This document shows positions 9,265 through 17,968 of a stretch of DNA of 63,904 nt, one piece after another. Positions within the stretch are counted from its first letter, which is position 1, and every line of letters starts with the position of its first letter. Both the position numbers and the translations under genes were made by a program. Where the stretch lies: NCBI GenBank assembly GCA_027451885.1, contig DAIDHX010000240.1, positions 1-63,904 on the forward strand, in the 5' to 3' direction. Source of the stretch: Planctomycetales bacterium (lineage in GTDB: Bacteria; Planctomycetota; Planctomycetia; Isosphaerales; Isosphaeraceae). The notes below the pieces were generated by a model, which saw nothing but the letters and a program-made list of their open reading frames with translations, was not told the DNA's origin and did not search any database.

Positions 9265-11448
9265 ATGACCGACGATTCGGAACGGGTCAGCAGACCCCTG
9301 CAAATCGAGCCCGACTGGTCGAACGACCATGAATTCCCTCCGATCACCCTGGAGCAGTGGAAAGCCGCCGCGGCTGCCGAGCTCAAGCGCGACTCGATCG
9401 ACTCGCTCGCGACGCTCACGCTCGACGCAATCCACATCAAACCGCTTTACACCGAGGCAGACTGGCCGACCTCGGGTGATGGATCCGGCTTTCCTGGTTT
9501 CTTGCCCTTCATTCGCGGCCGCGATCCCCTGGGCCATGTGGCCGATTGCTGGAACATTCATCCGGAACATGCGTCGCCGGAGCCAGGAGTAGCGAACCGA
9601 GCAGCGCTCGAGGATCTCGAGAACGGCGCATCATCGATCCAGCTTCGCTTCGATTCGGCTGGGTCCGCCGGGTTGGATCCCGATGGCGAACCAGCGTCGC
9701 TCCTGTGCGGGCGAGACGGTGTGATGATTTTCACCCTCGGAGATCTGGATGAGACGCTGAAGGGAGTTCGGCTGGAAGCCGCGGGGATCTCGATCGATGC
9801 GGGTGCGGCGTTCTTGCCCGCCGCCGCGCTTATGATCGCGCTTGTGCAGGAGCGAAACATCGCCCCGGACTCGATCCGAGTCGCTTTCAACGCCGATCCC
9901 CTGGGTACGCTCGCGAGCGATGGCAGCCTCGGGGTTTCGCTCGATGCCGCATGCGAGCAGATGGGCGATCTGGCGGCCTGGACCGCACGGAACTGGCGTC
10001 ACTCCACGGCCGTCGAGATTGGAAGCGCACCCTACCACCACGCGGGTGCGTCGAGCGTGCAAGATCTCGCATTTGCTGTCGCCACCGGTGTGGAATATCT
10101 GCGAGCACTCGATCGGGCAGGGCTCGATGCCGCTGAGTCCGCCCGAATGATGGTCTTTGGTACCAGCATTGGCTGCCAGTTCTTCCGCGCGATCGCCAGG
10201 CTTCGCGCCCTGCGGGCGATGTGGGCAAAGGTATTGCTTGAGGCTGGCGCCTACGAGTCGGCCGCCCGCGCGACGGCTCTTCGTGCACGCACCAGCAGGC
10301 GCGTGCTCACGACCCGCGACCCCTGGGTGAATCTACTCCGAAACACCGTTTGCGCCTTCGCGGCCGCTGTTGCGGAGGCAGATTCAATCACGACAGTGCC
10401 GCTCGATTCCGCGATCGGGCCCGGTACCAGTGCAAGTCGCAGGCTTGCGCGCAATATCCAACTGATTCTACGCGAGGAGTGTCAAATCGGCCGTGTACTT
10501 GATCCCGCCGGGGGATCCTGGTTCATCGAGCGCCTCACCCAGGAATTCGCCGAGAAAGCCTGGGATCTGCTCCGAGCGATCGAGGCACGCGGCGGGATGA
10601 GCGAGGCGCTTGTTTCGGGCTGGGTCGCGGATCAGATCCGAGAGATTGAAACGGCCCGAGCGCGCGACGTGGCGATGCGCAGGCAAGTCGTTACGGGAGT
10701 GAGCGCGCATGTGGATCCGCTCGAGCCGCGGCCGACAGCACCAGGGCATGACTTTGAACGACTGCGTACGCGTGCGATTGAGCGCCTCGAGTCCTGGAAG
10801 CAAACCCACGATTGCCAGCGCTCGCTTGCGGAGCTTGCACGCGTTGCCGATCAGGCCAATCGTCGCCCGGGAGAGCTCACCGAGGCGGCGGTCCAGGCAG
10901 CCCGGGCAGGTGCTACGATTGGGCAGATGACGGCCTGTCTGCGATCCCAGCGCGCGATTGCATCGCCTGCTCGAGCACCCGCCCTGCCCCTTCGTCCTTA
11001 TGCCGCCGCTTATGAAGAGCTGCGTGACGCAGTGGACTCACATGCCGTGGCCACGGGCGCGCACCCGCGCGCATTCCTGGCCGCCATTGGTTCAGCGGCC
11101 GAGCTCGCCCCCAGGATCGCGTTCGTACGCGACATACTCGAATCCGGCGGTATTCAGGTGATTGCCGACGAACTTTTCCCCAACATCGACGCAGCCGCAC
11201 TCGCGTTTGTCGAGTCTCATGCGCGGATCGCCGTGATCTGTGCCAACGACGCCGCCTATGAAAACCTGGTTAAAGCCCTGGCGCCGCGCCTCCGGGCCGC
11301 GGGCGCGCACACAATTCTCCTGGCTGGTAATCCAGGCACACGCGAATCCCGCCTCCGCGCAGACGGCATCGACCGCTTCCTTTTCGCTCGCTGCGACGTC
11401 CTCTCGATCCTCCGCGAGCTTCTTCAAAGTGAAGGAGTTTTTGCATGA
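9265..11448 (+). CDS. mutA: Methylmalonyl-CoA mutase, small (beta) subunit
   Basis: 727 residues. The N-terminus ([20 protein letters not shown]) and the following [10 protein letters not shown] are typical of MutA. A TIM-barrel domain covers roughly residues 50-480 and a degenerate cobalamin-domain-like fold the last ~150. The DxHxxG cobalamin ligand motif is absent, as expected for the non-catalytic subunit of the heterodimer. It pairs with MutB, whose ATG overlaps the mutA stop by 4 bp (ATGA), implying translational coupling. Role: the adenosylcobalamin-dependent interconversion of succinyl-CoA and (R)-methylmalonyl-CoA in the cytoplasm. At 727 residues it is longer than the ~640 typical of propionibacterial MutA. 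Confidence 0.93.
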   Translation: MTDDSERVSRPLQIEPDWSNDHEFPPITLEQWKAAAAAELKRDSIDSLATLTLDAIHIKPLYTEADWPTSGDGSGFPGFLPFIRGRDPLGHVADCWNIHPEHASPEPGVANRAALEDLENGASSIQLRFDSAGSAGLDPDGEPASLLCGRDGVMIFTLGDLDETLKGVRLEAAGISIDAGAAFLPAAALMIALVQERNIAPDSIRVAFNADPLGTLASDGSLGVSLDAACEQMGDLAAWTARNWRHSTAVEIGSAPYHHAGASSVQDLAFAVATGVEYLRALDRAGLDAAESARMMVFGTSIGCQFFRAIARLRALRAMWAKVLLEAGAYESAARATALRARTSRRVLTTRDPWVNLLRNTVCAFAAAVAEADSITTVPLDSAIGPGTSASRRLARNIQLILREECQIGRVLDPAGGSWFIERLTQEFAEKAWDLLRAIEARGGMSEALVSGWVADQIREIETARARDVAMRRQVVTGVSAHVDPLEPRPTAPGHDFERLRTRAIERLESWKQTHDCQRSLAELARVADQANRRPGELTEAAVQAARAGATIGQMTACLRSQRAIASPARAPALPLRPYAAAYEELRDAVDSHAVATGAHPRAFLAAIGSAAELAPRIAFVRDILESGGIQVIADELFPNIDAAALAFVESHARIAVICANDAAYENLVKALAPRLRAAGAHTILLAGNPGTRESRLRADGIDRFLFARCDVLSILRELLQSEGVFA

Positions 11449-13646
11449 GCAAGCTTGCACATATCAAGGATGTGGCCTGGGACGGCGGCCCACGGTCGAA
11501 CGCTTCTCTTGAAGTCTGGCGGATCGCCGCGGAAGCCCAGGCGGCCCAGTCGGTCGAAGCGCTCGGGCGCCGCACGCCGGAAGATCTTTTCATCAAGCCT
11601 CTTTACTCATCCATCGACCTCGATGGACTCGCCCATATTCACGGGATGCCAGGTTTTCCCCCTTTCGTGCGTGGGCCTTACCACAGCATGTACGTCGGCC
11701 GCCCCTGGACCGTGCGGCAATATTCGGGCTATTCAACCGCTCGCGAGTCAAACGCATTTTACCGCCGCAATCTGGCTGCCGGGCAGAAAGGGCTCTCCGT
11801 CGCCTTCGACCTGCCGACTCACCGCGGCTACGATTCCGACAATCCCCGCGTCGCAGCCGATGTGGGCATGGCGGGGGTCGCCATCGACAGCATCCTGGAC
11901 ATGCGGATTCTGTTCGAGGGCATTCCTCTCGGTGAAATCAGCGTCTCCATGACCATGAACGGCGCGGTTCTGCCGGTGCTGGCGCTTTACATCGTCGCGG
12001 CTGAGGAGCAAGGAGTCGACGCGCGCAACCTCACCGGGACGATCCAGAACGATATCCTGAAGGAGTTCATGGTCCGCAATGCGTACATCTACCCTCCCGG
12101 GCCCAGCTTGCGCATCATCGCCGACGTCTTTCGCTATACCAGCCGGCACATGCCCAGATTTAATAGCATCAGCATCTCCGGATACCACATGCAGGAGGCA
12201 GGAGCGACGGCTGATCTGGAGCTTGGTTATACCCTGGCTGACGGCCTCGAGTATCTCCGCGCGGGGCTAGCCGCGGGCCTGTCGATCGACGAATTCGCCC
12301 CAAGGCTTTCCTTTTTCTGGGGTATCGGCAAGGACGTCTTCATGGAGATCGCCAAGCTCCGCGCGGCTCGAATGATGTGGGCGAAGCTCGTGAGTCGGTT
12401 CGAGCCCAAGGATCCGCGCAGTCTTTCGCTTCGAACCCATAGCCAAACCAGCGGCTGGAGCCTGACGGCCCAGGACGTCTACAACAATGTGGTTCGAACC
12501 TGCGTCGAGGCGATGGCGGCGGTTCAGGGTCAAACTCAGAGCCTGCACACCAATTCTCTCGACGAGGCGCTCGCCCTGCCCAGCGACGCAACCGAGCGCA
12601 TTGCACGAAATACTCAACTCTTCCTCCAGGAAGAGACCGACGCCGACAGCGTGATCGATCCCTGGGGCGGAAGCGCGTTCGTGGAGCGGTTAACGCATGA
12701 GCTGGCGACCCGCGCCTGGGCCCGGCTCCACGAATGCGAGGCAAGCGGCGGCATGGCCCGAGCGATCGAAGTCGGAATCCCCAAGCTGCGCATCGAGGAG
12801 GCTGCGCTTCGTACCCAGGCTTACATCGATTCCGGAGTCCATACGATCGTCGGCATCAATAAATACCGAGCGGATCGCGAAGAGCCAATGAAGATCCTTC
12901 AGGTGGACAATCGGTCGGTTCGTGAGGAACAGATCGCAAGACTCGCCGAGCTCAAATCCAGCCGCAACGTCCAGTCGGTCCGGCAAACGCTCGCAGCACT
13001 CGAGTCATGCGCCCGGACAGGGTCCGGGAATCTCCTGGAACTTTCAATCGCCGCTGCTCGCGTTGGAGCCACGGTGGGTGAAATCAGCGAGGCGATGGCC
13101 CTCGTTTTCGGCCGCTATGAGCCGAAATCGCTCGAGCTTCCCGGCGTCTATGTGCATGCTCTTGGCGAGCACGCGGACTCGGTCACCGAAGTCCGCAAAC
13201 GCGTGGATCGCTTTTCCACCCGTGAGCGGCGCAGGCCGCGGATTCTGGTCGCGAAGCTTGGCCAGGATGGACATGATCGAGGCCAGCAGGTCGTCGCCGC
13301 GGCGTTTGCTGACTTTGGCTTCGATGTCAACGTCGGCCCGCTCTTCCAATCACCAGACGAAGCCGCGCAACTTGCGATCGCGCGCCAGGCCGACGTGATC
13401 GGCGTAAGCTCGCTCGCCGCTGGGCACCTCACACTGATACCGGCCCTTTACAATGCGCTCAAGGAACGCGGGCGAGGCGACCTTCCAATCGTTGTGGGAG
13501 GGGTCATCCCTCCACGTGATCACGAGTTCCTGCGTGTGCATGGCGCTGTCGCCATCTTCGGGCCGGGGACGATCGTCAGCCATGCGGCGATCCGGATCCT
13601 CGACATCCTCGAATCTGGCCTGGTTCCGAGACCGGCCGACGCTTGA
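11445..13646 (+). CDS. mutB: Methylmalonyl-CoA mutase, large (alpha, catalytic) subunit
   Basis: 733 residues, full length for MutB. The substrate-binding TIM barrel (~residues 60-560) contains [30 protein letters not shown] and [20 protein letters not shown], all hallmark MutA/B motifs. The C-terminal cobalamin domain has [15 protein letters not shown], where His610 is the lower axial cobalt ligand. With MutA it catalyses the reversible carbon-skeleton rearrangement of succinyl-CoA. Its start overlaps the mutA stop (ATGA). No G-protein chaperone (MeaB/ArgK), epimerase or propionyl-CoA carboxylase gene follows; the next gene is convergent, with its stop 17 bp away. Confidence 0.96.
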   Translation: MSKLAHIKDVAWDGGPRSNASLEVWRIAAEAQAAQSVEALGRRTPEDLFIKPLYSSIDLDGLAHIHGMPGFPPFVRGPYHSMYVGRPWTVRQYSGYSTARESNAFYRRNLAAGQKGLSVAFDLPTHRGYDSDNPRVAADVGMAGVAIDSILDMRILFEGIPLGEISVSMTMNGAVLPVLALYIVAAEEQGVDARNLTGTIQNDILKEFMVRNAYIYPPGPSLRIIADVFRYTSRHMPRFNSISISGYHMQEAGATADLELGYTLADGLEYLRAGLAAGLSIDEFAPRLSFFWGIGKDVFMEIAKLRAARMMWAKLVSRFEPKDPRSLSLRTHSQTSGWSLTAQDVYNNVVRTCVEAMAAVQGQTQSLHTNSLDEALALPSDATERIARNTQLFLQEETDADSVIDPWGGSAFVERLTHELATRAWARLHECEASGGMARAIEVGIPKLRIEEAALRTQAYIDSGVHTIVGINKYRADREEPMKILQVDNRSVREEQIARLAELKSSRNVQSVRQTLAALESCARTGSGNLLELSIAAARVGATVGEISEAMALVFGRYEPKSLELPGVYVHALGEHADSVTEVRKRVDRFSTRERRRPRILVAKLGQDGHDRGQQVVAAAFADFGFDVNVGPLFQSPDEAAQLAIARQADVIGVSSLAAGHLTLIPALYNALKERGRGDLPIVVGGVIPPRDHEFLRVHGAVAIFGPGTIVSHAAIRILDILESGLVPRPADA

Positions 13647-13663
13647 GCCCCGCAACTGTCCGA

Positions 13664-13852
13664 TTACGCCGCGCGATCGTCGGGATGCTCGGGATAGCGC
13701 CTGTGCAAGTCGGCCTTGTAGTGTTCAATCGCCCGAAACGTGACGAGATGCACCCGGGGAAGCCTGCGTATCAACCAGGATTCCAGGCGACCCCTCGAAT
13801 CAGGCCAAACAACAAATACAAGAATGATGATCAATGCAAGCGAAGTGAGCAT
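13664..13852 (-). CDS. Small membrane protein, partial paralogue of the PGPGW-type neighbour
   Basis: 62 residues: one hydrophobic helix (MLTSLALIIILVFVVWP) followed by a basic segment GRLESWLIRRLPRVHL and YKADLHRRYPE. This tail closely parallels the C-terminal half of the upstream 125-residue protein (GKLESWFARRNPRLHR and LEKRYP), so the pair probably arose by duplication. The ATG at 13852 is chosen because TGAGG lies ~8 nt upstream. A longer in-frame extension would overlap the upstream gene and read as low-complexity. It is the last gene of the minus-strand ATPase run. Confidence 0.65.
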   Translation of the reverse strand: MLTSLALIIILVFVVWPDSRGRLESWLIRRLPRVHLVTFRAIEHYKADLHRRYPEHPDDRAA

Positions 13853-13923
13853 GTTCGGCCTCAGTGAAGCGTGAGCGAAGGGTTGTTTCGCGAGGCCGCG
13901 CGGCAGCAGAAGCAGGGCGAGGT

Positions 13924-14301
13924 CTAGGAAACAGGCCTGGTCGAATTCGGGTAACGTTTCTCGAGATCGCTCAGATAGCGCTGGAGTTGTTCCATTCCCT
14001 TGCGGTGAAGCCGCGGATTCCTGCGCGCGAACCACGATTCGAGCTTTCCGAACGCGTTTGGCCAAAGCGCAATGCCACCGGCGATGAGCGCGGGCGTGCC
14101 CGGGCCGGGAAGAACGATCCCCACAATGCCCGCCACCACAAGCATCGCCGCCAGTTCGCGAGGGAGATTCTTGATCTCGATCAAGGGGGGCTCTTGACCT
14201 GTGATCGCAGCGCTTGCCTCAGTGAGCTGGGCACTTGTCACTGCTGGGTCGGTCGCGCTCGTCGCGTCGGCAACAGCGGTGTCCACGGGAGATTCGTTCA
14301 T
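13924..14301 (-). CDS. PGPGW-family membrane protein
   Basis: 125 residues. After a ~45-residue soluble N-terminus comes a hydrophobic hairpin, ELAAMLVVAGIVGIVLPGPG then TPALIAGGIALWP. The PGPG signature is that of the small PGPGW transmembrane family. A basic amphipathic C-terminus follows (KLESWFARRNPRLHRKGMEQ). Its ATG overlaps the stop of the divergent P-type ATPase by 4 bp (ATGA), so the two are translationally coupled. Biochemical function is unknown; the context suggests a role with the ATPase pair. Confidence 0.78.
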   Translation of the reverse strand: MNESPVDTAVADATSATDPAVTSAQLTEASAAITGQEPPLIEIKNLPRELAAMLVVAGIVGIVLPGPGTPALIAGGIALWPNAFGKLESWFARRNPRLHRKGMEQLQRYLSDLEKRYPNSTRPVS

Positions 14302-16835
14302 GAGCTTGCCTCGCTAGCAATCGCGGCCGTGGGCGTGACGAGCGCAATGTCTTCCGGTCCCGCCCAGCGCGCGGGGAACGGGCGCTGCCGCAGCGAGCGG
14401 TTGATCTGTCGCTCCAGGGCGCGAATCGACGAACGCGTCTGTGCGTGAATCGAATAGGTCCCGAGATTGGTAAGAATCACCGATGCGAGTGAGGTGAATC
14501 CCCATGCGAATGCACCCGCCACGCAGACCAGGTTGGGCAGGATCGCGCGGCCGCGAGCGCTCGCCACCCTGCGTTTGTGGATCCAGGCGATATCCCAGAT
14601 CTCTGGCAAGCCCAGTACGCCCCGGCCCAGAAGCCAGATCGAGGCCGGATCGTTATCAAGATCAATCTCATCCTCGCCCACGATCGAGAACGCCACCGCG
14701 GCGTGCTCGAGCACCCGAGGATTGAGCCGGCAATCGCCCACGTATGCCGCTTTTCGCCCTCGATTCTGGCACATGCGCAGAAAACCCACGCGATCATCAA
14801 GCGAGCAACCGCCCAGATGGAAATCGACGTCGAGAGCGGCCGCAAGAGGGGCGAGCTCATCCGACGGCTGGCTCGAAAGCAAGCCGACCGAGATCCCGCG
14901 CTTGGCCTTCAGGCGAGCGATGGCGGCCGCGGCCTCCAGCCTGGGTGCCGGCGCGAAATGCACAAGCCCCGCAATCCGCCCGTCTATGCCGACCATGAGC
15001 GACTCGGCGTCCCTGGATTCCGATCCGCTCGGTCGGTCACGCCCGGGTACGTCGCCGCGTCCGCCGATTTTGATGACATGATCTTCGAGCTTGAAAGCGA
15101 TATCCGGAGTGTAGGCGATCGGAGATACACGCGGCGGGCTCACACTGCGCAGCCGGCACGCTTGCCAGAGAGCTCTTGCCCTCCGTTCGCCAAGCGGTTG
15201 AAACGCCGCCGCCGCGAGGGCCAGGATGTTCTTCTCCGTGTGGCTGTCGAACGTCACGACAGAGGACACCTCGAGTGCTCGGTTCTCAATCGCGAGGTGA
15301 TGATCGAGGATCAGGAGATCTGTCTGTGGTAGACGCTCAATCGCAGCGGCCTCGCGTACGAGCACCCCGTGGCGAGCGCAAAGCGCGACCGCTTGTAAGG
15401 TCTCGAGTGGATGCGCGAAGCCAACACCCGTGGCATAATCAGGGCGCAGGATCGCAGCGGCGGTGGTCACGTCGCCGAGCAAGAGTCCTACACCCGCCAT
15501 GGCAAGCGTTGGCGCGACCGTTTTGTCGGCAAAAGCCTCGCCGGCCGCCGATGCTGCGTGGGCTCCTGCGCGTGGATTTGCGGAGCCAAGCACCGCGCGC
15601 GCAAGCACGGCCGAGCGGCTCGATGTCTCGTCACGTACGATTTCGACAAGCGCCTCTCCCGACCGGAACGTCGAGCCGGAGAAGACTGGGTCCGAGGGCA
15701 ACTTGCGCGAAAGACCTTCGCTCCCAGTCGGCATGCGCTCGTCCACGAGCCCGCCCCCCTCCACGATGCGGCCATCGGCAGGGATCGTCTCCCCCTCGGC
15801 CACCGCGACCAGATCGCCAGGCTTGAGGTCGGCGATACGCGTCTGCACCTCGGCACCAGTCGGAACCGCGAGCCGCGTATGCAAGGGGGGCTCGACAATC
15901 TCACCAAGCAGGCTCGTCCGCGCGTGATCAAGCGTTTGCTGATATGCCCGGCGCCAGAATACGAGCATCCAGCTCATCGCGGCGGAAGCAAGATACTGGC
16001 CGGAAACGAGAGTCGCGGTCACGATGCCGGTATAAAGCGCGGGTAGGCCCACACGCCCGGCACGAAGCTGCCGTGCAGCCGTTCGGACCGTCTCCACGTT
16101 CGCTCCCACGAGTAACAGGGCACACGCTGGAGCGACCGCGGGCGCTACCGTTTGGCTGACTGCCGCAAGCACAACCGAGGCGTTTGCAAGCCCGAAGCTT
16201 GGCGGCTTCGGGTGCCGCACCTGCTGCGAATCCTGGAACGCGCGCCGTCGCCAGGGATCCAACTCCGCAAGAATCCGGGAAAGACCTGTCTCCGCAGAGT
16301 CGTATTCCACGAGCACGCCGCCACTCGCGGTCGACGTCCGCGCGTCGCTCACGCCTGGCAGACGCAGCAACCGGGCACGGAGCCGAGCCAGCTCGCCGAT
16401 GTCCCCGCGGAGCTCCGGATGTCTCAACCGCACCCGTCCAGGCTGCTCATGAATGACCCGCCACGTGGTAAGCACACCCGCGCCGACCTGAATCGCGATT
16501 TTGCGAATCGGCGTCGCGAGCTCGAGCCCAATCGAGCCTGTTCTGATCGAGCGCGATCCTGCTGGCGGATTCCCCCGAATCGCGCTTGCCAACCGCTCGA
16601 GAAACTCAATCCTGCCTGACCCAGACTGAAAGACCGTGGCCTTGCCCTGCTCCGCATCAATCTCAAGCGCTGTTACCTCGGGCAGCGCAAAAACCCTGCG
16701 TGCGAACTCGAGCCCAAGATCACCAAGCCGCGTTCCGAAAAGCTCCCGATCCAGAACCGCGATCGAGCCGCCCGAGGTCGAAATGGCGACGCGAGGTCGT
16801 TCTGGTTCTGTGCTGGATCGGGCTGGGTCGGTCAT
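14298..16835 (-). CDS. P1B-type ATPase homologue lacking catalytic motifs (probable pseudo-ATPase)
   Basis: 845 residues with the domain order of the intact ATPase at 17943-20546: an N-terminal domain, an HMA_2-like domain (VIHEQPGRVRLRHPEL, ~residues 130-200), membrane helices, an actuator domain, and a nucleotide/phosphorylation region. The TGES actuator loop reads PTGSEG (~residue 370). The phosphorylation motif DKTGT reads LDHHLA (Asp at ~511 kept, KTGT lost). The hinge GDGxND reads GDCRLNP (~700). The frame is uninterrupted over 2.5 kb, so the change looks selected rather than decayed. The ATG at 16835 has GAAGAG 7 nt upstream; a GTG two codons earlier is less likely. It may be a regulatory or structural partner of the active pump. 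Inability to form a phospho-intermediate is an inference. Confidence 0.85.
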   Translation of the reverse strand: MTDPARSSTEPERPRVAISTSGGSIAVLDRELFGTRLGDLGLEFARRVFALPEVTALEIDAEQGKATVFQSGSGRIEFLERLASAIRGNPPAGSRSIRTGSIGLELATPIRKIAIQVGAGVLTTWRVIHEQPGRVRLRHPELRGDIGELARLRARLLRLPGVSDARTSTASGGVLVEYDSAETGLSRILAELDPWRRRAFQDSQQVRHPKPPSFGLANASVVLAAVSQTVAPAVAPACALLLVGANVETVRTAARQLRAGRVGLPALYTGIVTATLVSGQYLASAAMSWMLVFWRRAYQQTLDHARTSLLGEIVEPPLHTRLAVPTGAEVQTRIADLKPGDLVAVAEGETIPADGRIVEGGGLVDERMPTGSEGLSRKLPSDPVFSGSTFRSGEALVEIVRDETSSRSAVLARAVLGSANPRAGAHAASAAGEAFADKTVAPTLAMAGVGLLLGDVTTAAAILRPDYATGVGFAHPLETLQAVALCARHGVLVREAAAIERLPQTDLLILDHHLAIENRALEVSSVVTFDSHTEKNILALAAAAFQPLGERRARALWQACRLRSVSPPRVSPIAYTPDIAFKLEDHVIKIGGRGDVPGRDRPSGSESRDAESLMVGIDGRIAGLVHFAPAPRLEAAAAIARLKAKRGISVGLLSSQPSDELAPLAAALDVDFHLGGCSLDDRVGFLRMCQNRGRKAAYVGDCRLNPRVLEHAAVAFSIVGEDEIDLDNDPASIWLLGRGVLGLPEIWDIAWIHKRRVASARGRAILPNLVCVAGAFAWGFTSLASVILTNLGTYSIHAQTRSSIRALERQINRSLRQRPFPARWAGPEDIALVTPTAAIASEASS

Positions 16836-16879
16836 GAGCACTCTTCGCGCAGGGAATTGTGATTCCGGGCAGCGGGTCG

Positions 16880-17080
16880 CTATTCGCCAGGAACGTAAGG
16901 CCGTAACGCGCCACTCTCCACCATCAACTCAAGCGCCGCGGCGACCTCGCTTTCCTGGCGGTCGAACACGTTGAAAACCTGCCGCAGCCTGTTACGTCTG
17001 CGTTCAACTTCATATCCGAAGTAGAGCAAGCCGACCGTCGCCACAATCACCGTGGAGATTGGGATCTCTTCGCCGTTCAT
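16880..17080 (-). CDS. Small single-pass membrane protein of unknown function
   Basis: 66 residues: a short polar N-terminus, one helix (ISTVIVATVGLLYFGYEVE), then a basic stretch RRRNRLRQVFNVFDRQES and an acidic C-terminus. The ATG at 17080 is preceded by GGGAGGATCC, a near-ideal ribosome-binding site, so it is preferred over the in-frame ATG 10 codons upstream. It lies in the same-strand run between the hypothetical gene and the divergent ATPase. No family is recognised. Confidence 0.65.
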   Translation of the reverse strand: MNGEEIPISTVIVATVGLLYFGYEVERRRNRLRQVFNVFDRQESEVAAALELMVESGALRPYVPGE

Positions 17081-17111
17081 GGATCCTCCCGGAATCAGAG
17101 GTGGAAGCATG

Positions 17112-17627
17112 TTAGAGCAACTCGGTTGTGGCCTCGCGGAGGATCTTCACCATGCCGTCCAGACCCTCGCGATGCAACTCGCGCCGGATCGCGCGATCCA
17201 TCGGTACGGCGGTGCGATTCAACGCGATGAAACGCAGGAACTCCTGCAGACGCGCCAGCGCCTGTTCAGGATTCTTGACCAGGCCAAGATTGAGCCGGAA
17301 GCCGCGAAACCGCCGGTCCTTCTTGGCCGGCGGCGCATAACGGTCGTAAACCAAAATGATTGGATCGTGCCCGATCAGCCTGGGAGCGAATTTCATGAGC
17401 TCGATCGATTGCTCCGGAGTCAGGATGTAGATCGAGTCCTGCTTCTCAAACTGCGCGATCGTGGTGATGTGTGAACGGACCAGCTTGGCGACAGAGCTGT
17501 TCCAGCCTGTATCAATCAGGAAAATGTCGAAGCGCTTTGCCTGAGGGTCGAGCGGGCCCTCGCTGGGGTTCGAACGCAGATCCAGATCGCGAGGGGGCTT
17601 GGGCGGTGTTTTTTTCTTTTCCGACAT
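17112..17627 (-). CDS. Conserved-looking hypothetical cytoplasmic protein in ATPase cluster
   Basis: 171 residues with no signal peptide or membrane helix. After a basic Lys/Pro-rich start (KKKTPPKPPRDLDLR) it looks like a compact alpha/beta domain: FDIFLIDTGWNSSVAKLVRS, DSIYILTPEQSIELM, HDPIILVYDRYAPPAKKDR. It ends in a helical segment with a conserved-looking LHREGLDGMVKILREAT. Repeated beta-strand/helix alternation suggests a Rossmann-like or response-regulator-like fold, but no motif assigns a function. The ATG at 17627 has GGAG 9 nt upstream; longer starts would run through the 103-residue neighbour. Confidence 0.7.
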   Translation of the reverse strand: MSEKKKTPPKPPRDLDLRSNPSEGPLDPQAKRFDIFLIDTGWNSSVAKLVRSHITTIAQFEKQDSIYILTPEQSIELMKFAPRLIGHDPIILVYDRYAPPAKKDRRFRGFRLNLGLVKNPEQALARLQEFLRFIALNRTAVPMDRAIRRELHREGLDGMVKILREATTELL

Positions 17628-17656
17628 GGACTTGCTCCGCGAGGCCCCTGTGCCGG

Positions 17657-17968
17657 TTAAAGGTCGAGATCCTGGGCGACGCTTTCGATGAATTGGACTG
17701 CCTGGCGGCGATTGGCTTCTGTGGCCATCATCTTGGCTGCCAGCGTGAGCTCCGCATCCACAACCATCGTTTCCTGCGTGAACCTCACGATGAACGAGAT
17801 CCACTTGGAGCGAATGACGAGCTCAGGCTTATGCGAATGCCAGACGATCTCGGTGGGAGTCGGGATCTCGCCGCGCCTGGCCGCAAGCGCAGCCTGGATT
17901 ACTTCACGTGCTTGCGCATCGATCGGTCGCTTGATCGGCCGTTCATAGAGCGTTTCCTTCCAGGGCAT
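17657..17968 (-). CDS. Conserved-looking hypothetical small protein in ATPase cluster
   Basis: 103 residues. The central part (IVWHSHKPELVIRSKWISFI, VRFTQETMVVDAELTLAAKM) predicts antiparallel beta-strands between two helices. There is no membrane segment. Its start overlaps the end of the intact P-type ATPase by 26 bp, and it is followed 29 bp later by the 171-residue gene, so all are likely co-transcribed. I do not recognise the family. A beta-rich domain with a C-terminal helix would suit a small binding or adaptor protein. Confidence 0.68.
   Translation of the reverse strand: MPWKETLYERPIKRPIDAQAREVIQAALAARRGEIPTPTEIVWHSHKPELVIRSKWISFIVRFTQETMVVDAELTLAAKMMATEANRRQAVQFIESVAQDLDL

Noticed and set aside
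8578-9570. 330-codon minus-strand frame over scpB and mutA
   Set aside because: Shadow of two genes with strong family matches.
12485-12500. GGTTCGAACC-like T-loop as a tRNA hint
   Set aside because: It lies inside mutB in frame and no acceptor or anticodon arms can be drawn around it.
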